64,000 bases of DNA from assembly GCF_018531375.1 (NCBI RefSeq), contig NZ_JAHBOH010000002.1, positions 310,001 through 374,000 on the forward strand. The letters run 5' to 3'. Shown here piece by piece: positions 51,993 to 61,108 of this stretch. The notes beneath the pieces were generated by a model. That model had not been told where the DNA came from, searched no databases, and saw nothing but the letters and a program-made list of their open reading frames with translations. Every line of letters starts with the position of its first letter. The stretch's first letter is position 1. A program made the translations under genes and the position numbers. Source of the DNA: Cellulomonas fulva. GTDB lineage: Bacteria; Actinomycetota; Actinomycetes; Actinomycetales; Cellulomonadaceae.

Positions 51993-52493
51993 GTGGCCCG
52001 GCTCGAGGTGTCCGTCCAGCTCCGCTGGTCGGACATGGACGCGTACCAGCACGTCAACAACGTCGAGATGCTGCGCCTCCTGGAGGAGGCGCGCATCGAG
52101 GCGTTCTGGCAGCACCCGCCGGGGCCGGACGGCGTCCGTCCGGAGCCCCGGTGGGCCACCGCGGTGATCGACGCCGGCCCGGGGGCGACCGTCTCGACGC
52201 TCGTCGCGCACCAGGAGATCCAGTACCTGCGGCCGCTCGGCTACCGCCGGGCACCGGTCGTGGTCGAGATGTGGCTCGGCCACCTGGGCGGCGCGAGCCT
52301 CGACGTCTGCTACCAGGTGCGGGACCTGCCCGCGGCGGACCCCGCGTCGGTCGTCCACGCGCGGGCGGTCACCACGCTGGTGCTCGTCGACCCGGCGACG
52401 GGATCGCCCACGCGGATCGGGGCGGCCGAACGGGCCGTGCTCGAGACGTTCCTCGAGGAGCCGGTCGCGATCCGGCGCCGCGGCGCGCGCTGA
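51993..52493 (+). CDS. Hotdog-fold acyl-CoA thioesterase (4HBT-like)
   Basis: 166 residues. The 4-hydroxybenzoyl-CoA thioesterase signature is RWSDMDAYQHVNNVEMLRLLEEAR, with the catalytic Asp; HQEIQYLRPLGYRRAPVVVEMW follows. Substrate not known. GTG 6 nt after the ettA stop implies co-transcription with ettA. Confidence 0.9.
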   Translation: MARLEVSVQLRWSDMDAYQHVNNVEMLRLLEEARIEAFWQHPPGPDGVRPEPRWATAVIDAGPGATVSTLVAHQEIQYLRPLGYRRAPVVVEMWLGHLGGASLDVCYQVRDLPAADPASVVHARAVTTLVLVDPATGSPTRIGAAERAVLETFLEEPVAIRRRGAR

Positions 52494-52515
52494 GCCAGGG
52501 AGCCGGGGCCGCTCG

Positions 52516-52550
52516 TCAGGACCCCGGGGCGCCGGGTCAGGACGCCGGGT
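52516..52550. repeat. Imperfect 20-bp duplication over the SDR stop codon
   Basis: gtcaggaccccgggg and gtcaggacgccgggt, 20 bp apart; the second includes the stop of the SDR gene (minus strand). Confidence 0.6.
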
Positions 52551-54207
52551 GCTCGTCGGCGGGCGTCGACGACGCGGGTGCCGGGGCCGGCGGCGGCGCG
52601 GTCTCGCGCCGGACCATGGCGCGCTCGGCGCTCATCGCCGCCGCGGCGATGTTGCGCTGCATCCCGCCGAACACGACGCCGTGGAAGGGCGCGACGGACC
52701 ACCAGTACAGCTGGCCCGCGAGCCCGCGGGGGTGGAACAGCGCGCGCTGCGCGTAGGTCACGCCGCGCGTGGTCCACGCCGTGGCCGGGTCGGCGCCCTC
52801 CGCGGGCTCGACCCGCAGCTCCAGCCACGCGAGGCCCGGCACCCGCATCTCGGCGCGCAGCCGCAGCAGGCGGCCGTGCTCGATCGCCTCGACTCGCCAG
52901 AAGTCGACCGCGTCGTCCACCAGGAGCCGGCCGGGGTCGCGGCGGCCGCGGCGCAGGCCCGGCCCGCCGACCAGCCGGTCGAGCAGCCCACGGACCCGCC
53001 ACGCGAGCGCCCACGAGTACCAGCCGCGCTCGCCACCGACCGCCTCCAGCACGCGCCACAGCGCCGCCGGCGAGGCGTCGACCTCGACCCGGCGCTCGTC
53101 GACGTACAGCGACCCGCCGGCCCAGTCCGGGTCGCTCGGGAGCGGGTCGGACGGCGCGCCGGGCACGGCGGCCGAGGACCACCGGGTCGCGACGGCGGCC
53201 TCCTGCACGCGGCGCAGCGCCAGCCGCACGGCGCGCTCGAACCCGACGAGCCCGCCGGGCGGGTCCGGGACGTGCTGCGCGATGTCGTGCTCCTGGCACA
53301 CCACCTCGTGCACCAGCGAGTCGACGAGCGGGCGCGCCAGCCCGCTCGGCACGGGGGTGACCAGCGACACCCACAGGCTGGAGAGGCGCGGCGTCAGCAC
53401 GCCCACGCCGACGATCAGGCGCCGGGGCAGCCCCGCGACGGCCGCGTACCGCTGCATCATGTCCCGGTAGGTCAGGACGTCCGGGCCGCCGATGTCGAAG
53501 GTCCGGGACACCTCCGCGGGCATCGCCGCCGACCCGACGAGGTAGCGCAGCACGTCCCGGATCGCGACCGGCTGGATCCGGTTCTCCACCCACCGCGGCA
53601 CCGTCATCGCCGGGAGCCGCTCGGTCAGGTAGCGCATCATCTCGAACGACGCGGAGCCGGAGCCCAGGATCACCGCGGCGCGCAGCACCGTCGTCGGGAC
53701 ACCGCTGGCGAGGAGGATCTCGCCGACCTCCGTGCGCGAGGCCAGGTGAGGGGAGAGGTCCTCGTCGTCCGGGATCAGGCCACCGAGGTACACCACGCGG
53801 CCCACGTCCGCGGCCCGGGCGGCGTCGGCGAACGTGGTCGCGGTGCGCCGGTCGCGCTCGGCGAAGTCGCGCCCGGAGCCGAGGGAGTGGATCAGGTAGT
53901 AGGCGACGTGCGCCCCCCGCAGCGCCGGACCGATCTGCTCGCGGTCGGACGCGTCGGCGGCGACCACCTCCACCTCGTCGTACCAGGGACGGCTGCGGAG
54001 ACGGTCGGGGTGCCGGGCGAGCGCGCGCACGCGGTAGCCGGCGGCGAGCAGCTCGGGGACCAGGCGGCCGCCGACGTAGCCGGTGACGCCCGTGACGACG
54101 GCGAGGGGCGCGTCGGCACGCGGGCGCCCGTCGGGGCCGGTCCCCGGGACCAGGCCCTGCAGGGTGCGGGCGACGGGCTCGGGGGCGAGATCGGCGTCGG
54201 ACGTCAT
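52537..54207 (-). CDS. NAD(P)-binding SDR fused to a DUF2867/SRPBCC-like domain
   Basis: 556 residues. N-terminal atypical short-chain dehydrogenase: VVTGVTGYVGGRLVPELLAAGYRVRAL near residue 38, with the family's YYLIHSLGSG, RVVYLGGLIPD and TVLRAAVILGSGSASFEM. From about 320 onward a second domain (RRVEVDASPAALWRVLEAVGGERGWYSW through YWWSVAPFHGVVFGGMQRNI) matches DUF2867, an SRPBCC-like fold common at the C-terminus of these SDRs. Reaction unknown; may act on lipids or quinones. CAGACT 6 nt before the ATG suggests a leaderless start. Confidence 0.85.
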   Translation of the reverse strand: MTSDADLAPEPVARTLQGLVPGTGPDGRPRADAPLAVVTGVTGYVGGRLVPELLAAGYRVRALARHPDRLRSRPWYDEVEVVAADASDREQIGPALRGAHVAYYLIHSLGSGRDFAERDRRTATTFADAARAADVGRVVYLGGLIPDDEDLSPHLASRTEVGEILLASGVPTTVLRAAVILGSGSASFEMMRYLTERLPAMTVPRWVENRIQPVAIRDVLRYLVGSAAMPAEVSRTFDIGGPDVLTYRDMMQRYAAVAGLPRRLIVGVGVLTPRLSSLWVSLVTPVPSGLARPLVDSLVHEVVCQEHDIAQHVPDPPGGLVGFERAVRLALRRVQEAAVATRWSSAAVPGAPSDPLPSDPDWAGGSLYVDERRVEVDASPAALWRVLEAVGGERGWYSWALAWRVRGLLDRLVGGPGLRRGRRDPGRLLVDDAVDFWRVEAIEHGRLLRLRAEMRVPGLAWLELRVEPAEGADPATAWTTRGVTYAQRALFHPRGLAGQLYWWSVAPFHGVVFGGMQRNIAAAAMSAERAMVRRETAPPPAPAPASSTPADEHPAS

Positions 54208-54213
54208 CGCCGC

Positions 54214-54219
54214 AGTCTG
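54214..54219 (-). promoter_or_regulatory. -10-like CAGACT, possible leaderless start
   Basis: Minus-strand CAGACT, 6-nt spacer, ATG of the SDR gene. Confidence 0.35.
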
Positions 54220-54240
54220 CGTGCCCGCGCGCGGCCGCGC

Positions 54241-54280
54241 ACCCGGAGCCGCGGTCGCGAACCCGGAGGCGCGGTCGCGC
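54241..54280. repeat. 20-bp tandem repeat, two copies
   Basis: acccggagccgcggtcgcga repeated with two mismatches, 14 nt downstream (minus strand) of the topoisomerase stop. Confidence 0.8.
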
Positions 54281-54294
54281 CGGCCGGGCCGGGG

Positions 54295-55290
54295 TCAGGA
54301 CAGCAGCGCGAGGGTCTCGCGCTCGGCCACGGCCTGCGAGCGCGTGGGCCGGATGGTCTGGCCCCGCTCCCAGAGGTCGATGACGCGCGGGTCGATGTAG
54401 GACGCGCGGCAGACCGCCGGGGTGTTGCCGAGCTCCTCGGCGACGTCCTTCACCACCTGCGTGACGACGCGTCGTCGGCCGCGGTCCGACGAGGGTGCGG
54501 CCCCCGCCGCCGCGAGCCCGCGTGCGGCGAGCACGGTCGCGTGCCACGTCCGGAAGTCCTTGGGGCTCGCGTCCTCGCCGAGCCGCTCCTTCACGTACGA
54601 CGAGACGTCCGCGCTGGTCACGTCGTGCCAGCCGGCCTCGTCGCGCCACGCGAGCAGCTCCGGGCTCTCGTCGCGTCGCCGCACGAGCGTGCGTACCAGC
54701 TCCGCCACGTCGTCGTCCTCCACGACGGTGTCCCGCACCTGGCCGGACTTCGCGGGGAAGTGCAGGTGGACACGGCCCGGGTCGGCGTCGTCGGCCGGAG
54801 CCAGCACGCGCACGTGGTCCTTGCGCAGCGTCGCCAGGCCGTACGAGCCGTGGCGCAGCGCGTACCCCTCGCCGCCGACCCGCAGGTAGGCCAGGTCGAG
54901 CAGCCGGAACGCGAGCGCCAGGGCCTTGTTCCGCGGGAACCCGTCGAGCGCGAGGTCCCGGCGCACGCGGCGGCGCGCCGCGGGCAGCCGGCGGCCCACC
55001 TCGAGCACGTGGTCGTGCTTGAGCCGGTCCCGGCGGGCCCGCCACTGCTGGTGGTACAGGTACTGCCGCCGTTGCGCGTCGTCCAGCCCCGCCGCCTGGA
55101 TGTGGCCGTGGGGCAGCGGGCAGATCCACACGTCCTGCCACGCGGGCGGGATCGCGAGCCCGACGATCCGGCTCAGGTGCTCCTCGTCGACGATCCGGGC
55201 ACGGTCGAGGTCGAGGTAGACGAACCCCGAGCCGGACCGCCGCCGCGACCAGCCGGGGTCGTCGATGCGGACACGACGCAGACGGACCAT
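54295..55290 (-). CDS. DNA topoisomerase IB (poxvirus-like)
   Basis: Relaxes supercoils through a 3'-phosphotyrosine; cytoplasmic. 331 residues, the compact bacterial/viral form. Entry motif DDPGWSRRRSGSGFVY, AIPPAWQDVWICPLPHGHIQA, the catalytic Arg/Lys region YGLATLRKDHV, SPKDFRTWHATVLAA and the active Tyr in RASYIDPRVIDL near residue 310. Lies 10 nt after the MMPL stop, so these two genes may be co-transcribed. Confidence 0.94.
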   Translation of the reverse strand: MVRLRRVRIDDPGWSRRRSGSGFVYLDLDRARIVDEEHLSRIVGLAIPPAWQDVWICPLPHGHIQAAGLDDAQRRQYLYHQQWRARRDRLKHDHVLEVGRRLPAARRRVRRDLALDGFPRNKALALAFRLLDLAYLRVGGEGYALRHGSYGLATLRKDHVRVLAPADDADPGRVHLHFPAKSGQVRDTVVEDDDVAELVRTLVRRRDESPELLAWRDEAGWHDVTSADVSSYVKERLGEDASPKDFRTWHATVLAARGLAAAGAAPSSDRGRRRVVTQVVKDVAEELGNTPAVCRASYIDPRVIDLWERGQTIRPTRSQAVAERETLALLS

Positions 55291-55300
55291 GCGGGCAGTC

Positions 55301-57673
55301 TCACCCGGCCGTTCGCGGACCGCTCGCCGGGTCGCCCGGCTGCGGCCCGCCCGGGCGAGGCTCGCCCGACCGGTCCGCGACCGGCGCGTCGGGCGTGGCG
55401 TGCGCGGGCTGGTGCGTGGCGCCGCCGATGCGCGAGGGCCACCAGGTCCGGTCGCCCAGGTCGTGCACCAGGGCGGGGACCAGGAGGCTGCGCACGACGA
55501 ACGTGTCGAGCAGGACGCCGAACGCGACGATGAACGCGATCTGCACCAGGAACAGCAGCGGGATCACGGCGAGCGCGGCGAACGTCGTCGCGAGGACCAC
55601 GCCGGCCGACGTGATGACCCCGCCCGTCACCGCGAGCCCGCGCACCACCCCCAGCCGGGTCCCGGAGTGGACGGACTCCTCCCGCACCCGGGTCATCAGG
55701 AAGATCGAGTAGTCGACCCCCAGCGCGACCAGGAACACGAACGCGAACAGGGGGACCGTGGGATCGGCGCCGGGGAGGTCGAGGACGTGGTTGAACAGGA
55801 TCGCCGAGACGCCGAGCGACGCCGCGAAGGACAGCACGTTGGCGACCAGAAGGACCAGCGCCGCGACCACCGAGCGCAGCAGCAGCATGAGGATCAGGAC
55901 GATCACCGTCAGCACCACCGGGACGATGACCCGCAGGTCGCGCTGCGCGGCGTCGACGGTGTCGACCTGCTCGGCCGCCGCGCCGCCCACGAGCGCGTCG
56001 GGCGAGACGGCGTGGACCGCCTCGCGCACGTCGCGCACGGCGTCCTGCGCGGCCAGCGAGTCGGAGGGCGCGCTCGTCGTGACGTCCAGGCGCACCCGGC
56101 CGTCGACGACCACGGGCTCGGCCTCCTGCCCGCCCCCGCCCGGGCCTGCGCCCGCCGGCGCGCCCGTGTACGGCGCGACGGCGTCGACGCCGGCGACGTC
56201 CTGCGCGGCCTGCGTCGCGGCCTGCGCGTCCTCCTGCGGCACGACGACGGTGATCGGCTGGACCGCGCCCGCCGGGAAGTGCTCGGCGAGCACCTCCTCA
56301 CCCGCGACCGCGTCGACGTCGGTCCGGAAGACGTCGGACTCGCTGGTCCCGGACGCCTGGAAGGTGGGCAGGAACGCGGCGAAGCCGAGCAGGACCACCG
56401 CGGTCACCACCCAGACCGGGCGTGCGCGGCGCGCGACCCAGCGGGCGAGGCGGCCCCACAGGCCGGTGGACTCGGCCGGGTCCTGCGCCGGCGCGGCGTG
56501 CTGCCCGTGCGCGTCGGAGGTGAGGCCGTCGGAGGTGAGGTCGGACGTCGGCGCGGCGGGCCGGGGGATCCGCGGCCAGAAGTAGAACCGCGAACGCCGC
56601 CCGCCGAGCAGGAGGAGCGCGGGGAGCAGCGTGAGCGCCGCCAGGAAGGCGGACGCGATGCCGATCGCGGCCACGGGGCCCAGGCTGCGGTTGGAGCCCA
56701 GGTCGGACAGCAGCAGGCACAGGACGCCGGCGATGACCGTCCCGGCGGACGCGGCGACCGGCTCGAGGCACGCGCGCCAGGCACGCCGCATCGCGGTCGC
56801 CGGGTGCTCCGCGCGGCGCAGCTCCTCGCGGTAGCGGGCCACCAGCAGGAGCGCGTAGTCCACGCTGGCGCCGACGACCAGGATCGACAGGATGCCCTGC
56901 GCCTGGCCGTTCAGCACGATCGTCCCGGAGTCCGCGAGGTGGTAGACGACGAGGCCCGCGAGGCACAGGCCGAACACGGCCGTGAGGATCACGACGAGCG
57001 GCAGCAGCGGCGAGCGGTACACCACCACGAGGATGAGGAGCACCGCCGCGAGCGCGACGAGGAGCAGGATGCCGTCGATCCCGCCGAACGCGGTGACCAG
57101 GTCGGCGACGAAGCCCGCGGGCCCGGTCACCCAGGCGTTCAGCCCCAGCTCGCCCGCGGAGTCCGCGGTGGCACCGAGCTCGTCGTCGAAGGTCTGGCGC
57201 AGATCGGCGACGAACGCCTCGGTGACCGACTCCTCGTCCGCCCCGACGAGCTGGTCCGCCGCGTCAGCGTCGAGCGAGTAGACGACCAGCAGCGCCTCGC
57301 CGTCGTCCGACGGCGTCACCACCGGGTCGGCGGTGAGGAACGACGCCCACGTGTCCTGCGTCCCGGGTACCTCGCCGTCGGGCACGGCCTGGGCGACCTC
57401 GGTGACCCCCGCGACCTGCTCGTCGGACACGGCGCCGCCGTCGGCGGGGGTCAGGACGACGAGCGCGGGCAGGGTCGGGGTCTCGACGAAGGCGCGGCTC
57501 GCCTCGGCCGCCAGGGTCGACTCCGCCGACGACGGGAGGAACGCCGCCGCGTCGTTGGTCTGGACCTGCGAGAGCTTGCCCTGGGCCATGCCACCGAAGG
57601 AGCCGATGGCGAGCCAGGCGACGACGGCGACGGCGACGAGAACGGCGCGCACGAGAGCGGGGCGTCGGGACAT
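55301..57673 (-). CDS. MMPL/RND-family membrane transporter
   Basis: 790 residues. Two related halves, each with a large extracytoplasmic loop (residues about 40-190 and 400-560) followed by a helix bundle. Hallmarks are DAAAFLPSSAEST in loop 1, GASVDYALLLVARYREELRR in the first bundle and FVFLVALGVDYSIFLMTRVREE in the second; the conserved GxSVDY and GVDYSI carry the proton-relay Asp/Tyr. Family members export lipids or confer drug tolerance; cargo unknown. Disordered C-terminal tail. Confidence 0.92.
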   Translation of the reverse strand: MSRRPALVRAVLVAVAVVAWLAIGSFGGMAQGKLSQVQTNDAAAFLPSSAESTLAAEASRAFVETPTLPALVVLTPADGGAVSDEQVAGVTEVAQAVPDGEVPGTQDTWASFLTADPVVTPSDDGEALLVVYSLDADAADQLVGADEESVTEAFVADLRQTFDDELGATADSAGELGLNAWVTGPAGFVADLVTAFGGIDGILLLVALAAVLLILVVVYRSPLLPLVVILTAVFGLCLAGLVVYHLADSGTIVLNGQAQGILSILVVGASVDYALLLVARYREELRRAEHPATAMRRAWRACLEPVAASAGTVIAGVLCLLLSDLGSNRSLGPVAAIGIASAFLAALTLLPALLLLGGRRSRFYFWPRIPRPAAPTSDLTSDGLTSDAHGQHAAPAQDPAESTGLWGRLARWVARRARPVWVVTAVVLLGFAAFLPTFQASGTSESDVFRTDVDAVAGEEVLAEHFPAGAVQPITVVVPQEDAQAATQAAQDVAGVDAVAPYTGAPAGAGPGGGGQEAEPVVVDGRVRLDVTTSAPSDSLAAQDAVRDVREAVHAVSPDALVGGAAAEQVDTVDAAQRDLRVIVPVVLTVIVLILMLLLRSVVAALVLLVANVLSFAASLGVSAILFNHVLDLPGADPTVPLFAFVFLVALGVDYSIFLMTRVREESVHSGTRLGVVRGLAVTGGVITSAGVVLATTFAALAVIPLLFLVQIAFIVAFGVLLDTFVVRSLLVPALVHDLGDRTWWPSRIGGATHQPAHATPDAPVADRSGEPRPGGPQPGDPASGPRTAG

Positions 57674-57752
57674 GGTGCGAGCATGGACGACGACGCGCCA
57701 CCGCGCTCGTCGAACCGCAGGTCAGGCGCGTCGGCGTGTCGTCGGAGCCGCC

Positions 57753-57805
57753 GTGACCCGAGTGCCCCTGTGACCCCTGTGACCCGCGTGACCCGCGTGA
57801 CCCCC
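57753..57805. repeat. 9-bp tandem repeat after tesB
   Basis: Six units of the form gtgacccgc (one is 8 nt), ending 7 nt from the tesB stop. Confidence 0.88.
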
Positions 57806-57812
57806 GGTCCGG

Positions 57813-58697
57813 TCAGGGCAGCCGGACCATCCCCTCCTGGGCGATCGAGGCGACCAGCTCGCCGGACCGCGTGAAGACGCGGGCCGCGCCCAGACCGCGC
57901 CCGCCCTGCGCGCTCGGCGAGGACTGGACGAACAGCAGCCACTCGTCGACGCGGACGTCCCGGTGCCACCACATCGCGTGGTCCAGGCTCGCGATCGACA
58001 TGCCCCGGGTCATCCAGGACTGGCCGGCGCGGCGCAGGACGGGCTCGAGCATCACCTGGTCGCAGGCGTAGGCCAGGAGCGCGCGGTGCAGCAGCCGGTC
58101 GTCCGGCAGCGGGTCGAGCGCGCGGAACCAGACCATCTGGTGCCCCGACGGCTCGGCCGCCGGACCGAGGTAGAGCGCGCCCTCGACGTGCCGCACGTCG
58201 AACGCCGCCTCCTGCGTCCAGAACTTCGCGACGGGGTGGTCGATGTGGCCGATCACGTCGTACGCCGAGCGCACATCGTCGGGACCCGGGACGCCCGCCG
58301 GCATCGGGTCCGCGTACTCGTGCCCGTCCTGCTCGGCCTGGAAGGAGGTGATCATCGACAGGATCGGCGCGCCGCCCTGCAGCGCGTGGGTCCGTCGGGC
58401 CGTGAACGACCGCCCGTCCCGCAGCCGCTCGACGGCGAACGTGATCGGCTCGTCGACCACACCGGCGCGCAGGAAGTAGCCGTGCAGCGAGTGGGGGAGC
58501 CGGTCGTCGGGCACCGTGGCCCCCGCGGCCAGCAGGGCCTGCGCGAGCACCTGACCGCCGAAGACGCGTCCGTTCGGCTGCGGCAGCGAGCGACCCTGGA
58601 ACAGGTCCGGGTTCGCGGGGTCGTCCGTCAGGCGGAGCACGTCGAGCACGGGCGCCATGCGTCCGGTGCGGGGGGTCGCAGCGGGGTCCGAGGTCAT
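57813..58697 (-). CDS. tesB: Acyl-CoA thioesterase II (TesB family)
   Basis: Hydrolyses acyl-CoA; cytoplasmic, double hotdog. 294 residues. DLFQGRSLPQPNGRVFGGQVLAQAL at the start, LHGYFLRAGV, RTHALQGGAPILSMITSFQ and the catalytic-Asp region SLDHAMWWHRDVRVDEWLLF, with SGELVASIAQEGMVR at the end, all typical of TesB. Start at the ATG; the spacing to GAGAGT upstream is 8 nt, so no clear start signal. Confidence 0.95.
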   Translation of the reverse strand: MTSDPAATPRTGRMAPVLDVLRLTDDPANPDLFQGRSLPQPNGRVFGGQVLAQALLAAGATVPDDRLPHSLHGYFLRAGVVDEPITFAVERLRDGRSFTARRTHALQGGAPILSMITSFQAEQDGHEYADPMPAGVPGPDDVRSAYDVIGHIDHPVAKFWTQEAAFDVRHVEGALYLGPAAEPSGHQMVWFRALDPLPDDRLLHRALLAYACDQVMLEPVLRRAGQSWMTRGMSIASLDHAMWWHRDVRVDEWLLFVQSSPSAQGGRGLGAARVFTRSGELVASIAQEGMVRLP

Positions 58698-58779
58698 GAC
58701 CGCAGACTCTCACGCGGCCCCGGTCCGGCGTCGCGTCCGCGCGGACCCCGCGGCGGTGGCGTCCGCCTCAGTCGTCGCC

Positions 58780-59163
58780 TCAGTCGTCGAACGTGTTGAG
58801 CATCGAGTGGGCGGCCCGCTCCAGGTAGTCCCACAGCTCCGCCTTGTGCAGCGGCGCGAGGTCGAGGGAGTCGACCGCGTCGCGCATGTGCGCGAGCCAG
58901 CGGTCGCGGGCGTCCGGGTTGACCTTGTACGGCGCGTGCCGCATCCGCAGTCGCGGGTGGCCGCGCTGGTCGGAGTACGTCGTCGGCCCGCCCCAGTACT
59001 GCTCGAGGAAGAGCGTGAGGCGCTCGGCGGCGGGCCCCAGGTCCTCCTCCGGGTACATCGGCTTCAGCACCGGGTCCGCCGCGACGCCCTCGTAGAACCG
59101 CGCGACGAGCGCGACGAACGTCTCGTGCCCGCCCACGGCGGCGTAGAACGAGTCGGGTCTCAC
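58780..59163 (-). CDS. glbO: Group II truncated haemoglobin (GlbO-like)
   Basis: Small haem protein that binds O2 and NO. 127 residues, same length as mycobacterial Glb[45 protein letters not shown], the proximal-His segment [12 protein letters not shown] and the group II Trp in DRWLAHM. The GTG start is chosen to match the family N-terminus ([11 protein letters not shown]). In Mycobacterium it aids O2 use and NO tolerance; no nir genes are adjacent here. Confidence 0.95.
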   Translation of the reverse strand: MRPDSFYAAVGGHETFVALVARFYEGVAADPVLKPMYPEEDLGPAAERLTLFLEQYWGGPTTYSDQRGHPRLRMRHAPYKVNPDARDRWLAHMRDAVDSLDLAPLHKAELWDYLERAAHSMLNTFDD

Positions 59164-59216
59164 CGGCCCATCCTCACACGGAGGCACGGCGGTCCCGGAC
59201 GTCGCACGCGCGCCGG

Positions 59217-59260
59217 CCGGACGTCAGCCGGACGTCAGCCGGACGTCAGCCGGGCGTCAC
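59217..59260. repeat. 11-bp tandem repeat over the ptsI stop codon
   Basis: Three exact copies of ccggacgtcag and a fourth, ccgggcgtcac, that contains the ptsI stop. Confidence 0.92.
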
Positions 59261-60948
59261 AGCCCCAGCTCGGCGAGCACGGGGAGCGCCGCGCGGACCA
59301 GCTCGCGGGCGTCGGCAGCGGTGGGGGCCGCCAGCGCCCGCTGCGCCAGGCGCGCGCACTCGTCGGACGTGGTCGCACCCAGCACGGCCGCGACGTCGGC
59401 GAGGGCGCGCGGCGTCATCGACAGCGACGTGACACCGAGCCCGACGAGCACGACGGCGAGCGCCGGCACCGCGGCCGCCTCACCGCAGACCCCCACCGGC
59501 CGCCCCTGCGCGGCGCCGCCGCGGCACGTCTCGGCGACCAGGCGCAGCACGGCGGGGTGCCAAGCGTCGGACAGGTGGGCGACCGAGCCGAGCAGCCGGT
59601 CCGCCGCCATCGTGTACTGCGTGAGGTCGTTGGTGCCGATGCTCGCGAAGGCCGCGTGCGCCAGGATGCGGTCCGCGACCAGCGCCGCGCTCGGCACCTC
59701 GACCATGACCCCCGCGGTGCCGAGCCCGTGCCGGGCGCAGCGCGCGACGAAGTCCTCGGCCTCGTCGACGGTCGACACCATCGGCGCCATGACCCACACC
59801 ACGGCCGACTCGGCGTCCGCGGCGCGCGCGATCGCGGTGAGCTGGTCCTCGAGCACGTCGGCGTGCAGCGCCGCGGTCCGCAGACCGCGCACGCCCAGCG
59901 CCGGGTTCGCCTCGTCGTCGCTGGTCAGGAACGGCATCGGCTTGTCCGCGCCCGCGTCGAGCGTGCGGATGACGACTTTCCGGCCCGCGAACGCCGCGAA
60001 CACGCGCCGGTAGGCGGTGACCTGCTCGTCGATCGTCGGCGGCTCGTCCCGGTCGAGGAACTGGAACTCGGTGCGGAACAGCCCGACGCCCTGGGCGTGC
60101 GCCGCGGCGGCCGCCTCCGCGTCGGCGGGGTCGCCGACGTTGGCCAGCAGCTCGACGCGGTGCCCGTCGGCGGTCCGGCCGTCGCCGTCGAACGTCCGCG
60201 CCTGGGCGGCGAGCGCGCGGGCCGCCTCCACCTGCTCGTCGTCCGGGTGCACGACGACCGTGCCCGCGCCGCCGTCGACGATCACCACGTCGCCCGCCGT
60301 GACGGCGGTCTCGAGCCCGCGCGCCGCGACGACCGCGGGGATGCCGCGCGCGCGGGCGAGGATCGCGGTGTGCGCGGTCGGACCGCCCTGCGAGGTCGCG
60401 ATCGCGAGCACGCGAGCGGTGTCGAGCGTCGCGACGAGCGCGGGTGCCAGGTCCGGCGCGACGAGCACGAACGGCTCGTCCTGGTCCGGCACGCCCGGCG
60501 CGGCCCGGCCCGTGAGGTCGGCGACCAGGCGGTCGCGGACGTCGGCGATGTCGCGCGTCCGCTCGGCGAACAGCCCGCCGAGCGCCGCGAACTGCTCGGC
60601 GACGGACTCCGCCGCCTCCCAGACGGCACGCTCGGGCACCAGGTGGTCGGTCATCACGCGCTGCACGGCGTCCGCGACCAGCGTCGGGTCGGCCGCGATC
60701 GCCGCCGTCGCGTGGAGCACGTCCGCCGCGTCGCCCTGCGCCCGGTCCGCCGCCGCGTCCAGGGCGGCGCGCACCCGCTCGGACGCGGCGGCGATCTGCG
60801 CCGCTGCGGCCTCGTGGTCCGCGCCGGGGGCGAGCCGCCGACCGGACGGGGGTTCGGTGATGGGCTCCGGCATGAGCACGACGGGCGCGACCACGCGCCC
60901 GGGGCTCACGCCGAGGCCGGGCACCACCGTGGGGGGCTGGGCGTTCAC
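59257..60948 (-). CDS. ptsI: Phosphoenolpyruvate-protein phosphotransferase (PTS enzyme I)
   Basis: First phosphotransfer step of the sugar PTS: moves phosphate from PEP to HPr; cytoplasmic. 563 residues. Phosphorylated His in TSQGGPTAHTAILAR near residue 190; the PEP-binding barrel has GVGLFRTEFQFLDRDE, RTLDAGADKPMPF, GVMVEVPSAALVADR and SIGTNDLTQYTMAADR. GTG start has GGAGG 8 nt upstream. Divergent from PTS EIIB and EIIA genes. HPr is not in the window. Confidence 0.97.
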   Translation of the reverse strand: MNAQPPTVVPGLGVSPGRVVAPVVLMPEPITEPPSGRRLAPGADHEAAAAQIAAASERVRAALDAAADRAQGDAADVLHATAAIAADPTLVADAVQRVMTDHLVPERAVWEAAESVAEQFAALGGLFAERTRDIADVRDRLVADLTGRAAPGVPDQDEPFVLVAPDLAPALVATLDTARVLAIATSQGGPTAHTAILARARGIPAVVAARGLETAVTAGDVVIVDGGAGTVVVHPDDEQVEAARALAAQARTFDGDGRTADGHRVELLANVGDPADAEAAAAAHAQGVGLFRTEFQFLDRDEPPTIDEQVTAYRRVFAAFAGRKVVIRTLDAGADKPMPFLTSDDEANPALGVRGLRTAALHADVLEDQLTAIARAADAESAVVWVMAPMVSTVDEAEDFVARCARHGLGTAGVMVEVPSAALVADRILAHAAFASIGTNDLTQYTMAADRLLGSVAHLSDAWHPAVLRLVAETCRGGAAQGRPVGVCGEAAAVPALAVVLVGLGVTSLSMTPRALADVAAVLGATTSDECARLAQRALAAPTAADARELVRAALPVLAELGL

Positions 60949-60969
60949 GGGGCGACCTCCTCGTCGTTC

Positions 60970-60987
60970 GGGGGCAGTCTGGCCCCC
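60970..60987. promoter_or_regulatory. Inverted repeat in the ptsI/EIIB divergent promoter
   Basis: GGGGGC-AGTCTG-GCCCCC; the centre reads CAGACT on the minus strand and could be the ptsI -10. Placement suggests an operator, but it does not match the DasR consensus well. Confidence 0.35.
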
Positions 60988-61044
60988 GCGCGACCCGCGC
61001 CGCCAGCCGGACACGCGGGGACGTGCACGGCTCTCCCCGCGCGT

Positions 61045-61050
61045 TAGGCT
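61045..61050 (+). promoter_or_regulatory. -10 hexamer TAGGCT of the EIIB gene
   Basis: TAGGCT, 7-nt spacer, then an in-frame GTG (61058) that would start a 17-residue-longer EIIB; otherwise the message has a 51-nt leader to the TTG. Confidence 0.5.
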
Positions 61051-61108
61051 GGTGCAGGTGCGCGGCGACCCCGCCGCGCCGTTCTCGCCTGGACCTCGGG
61101 GAGTGGCA

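Noticed and set aside
60970-60987. DasR operator in the PTS promoter
   Set aside because: The repeat shares a CAGACT core but not the ACTGGTCTAGACCAGT-type arms; kept only as an unnamed inverted repeat.
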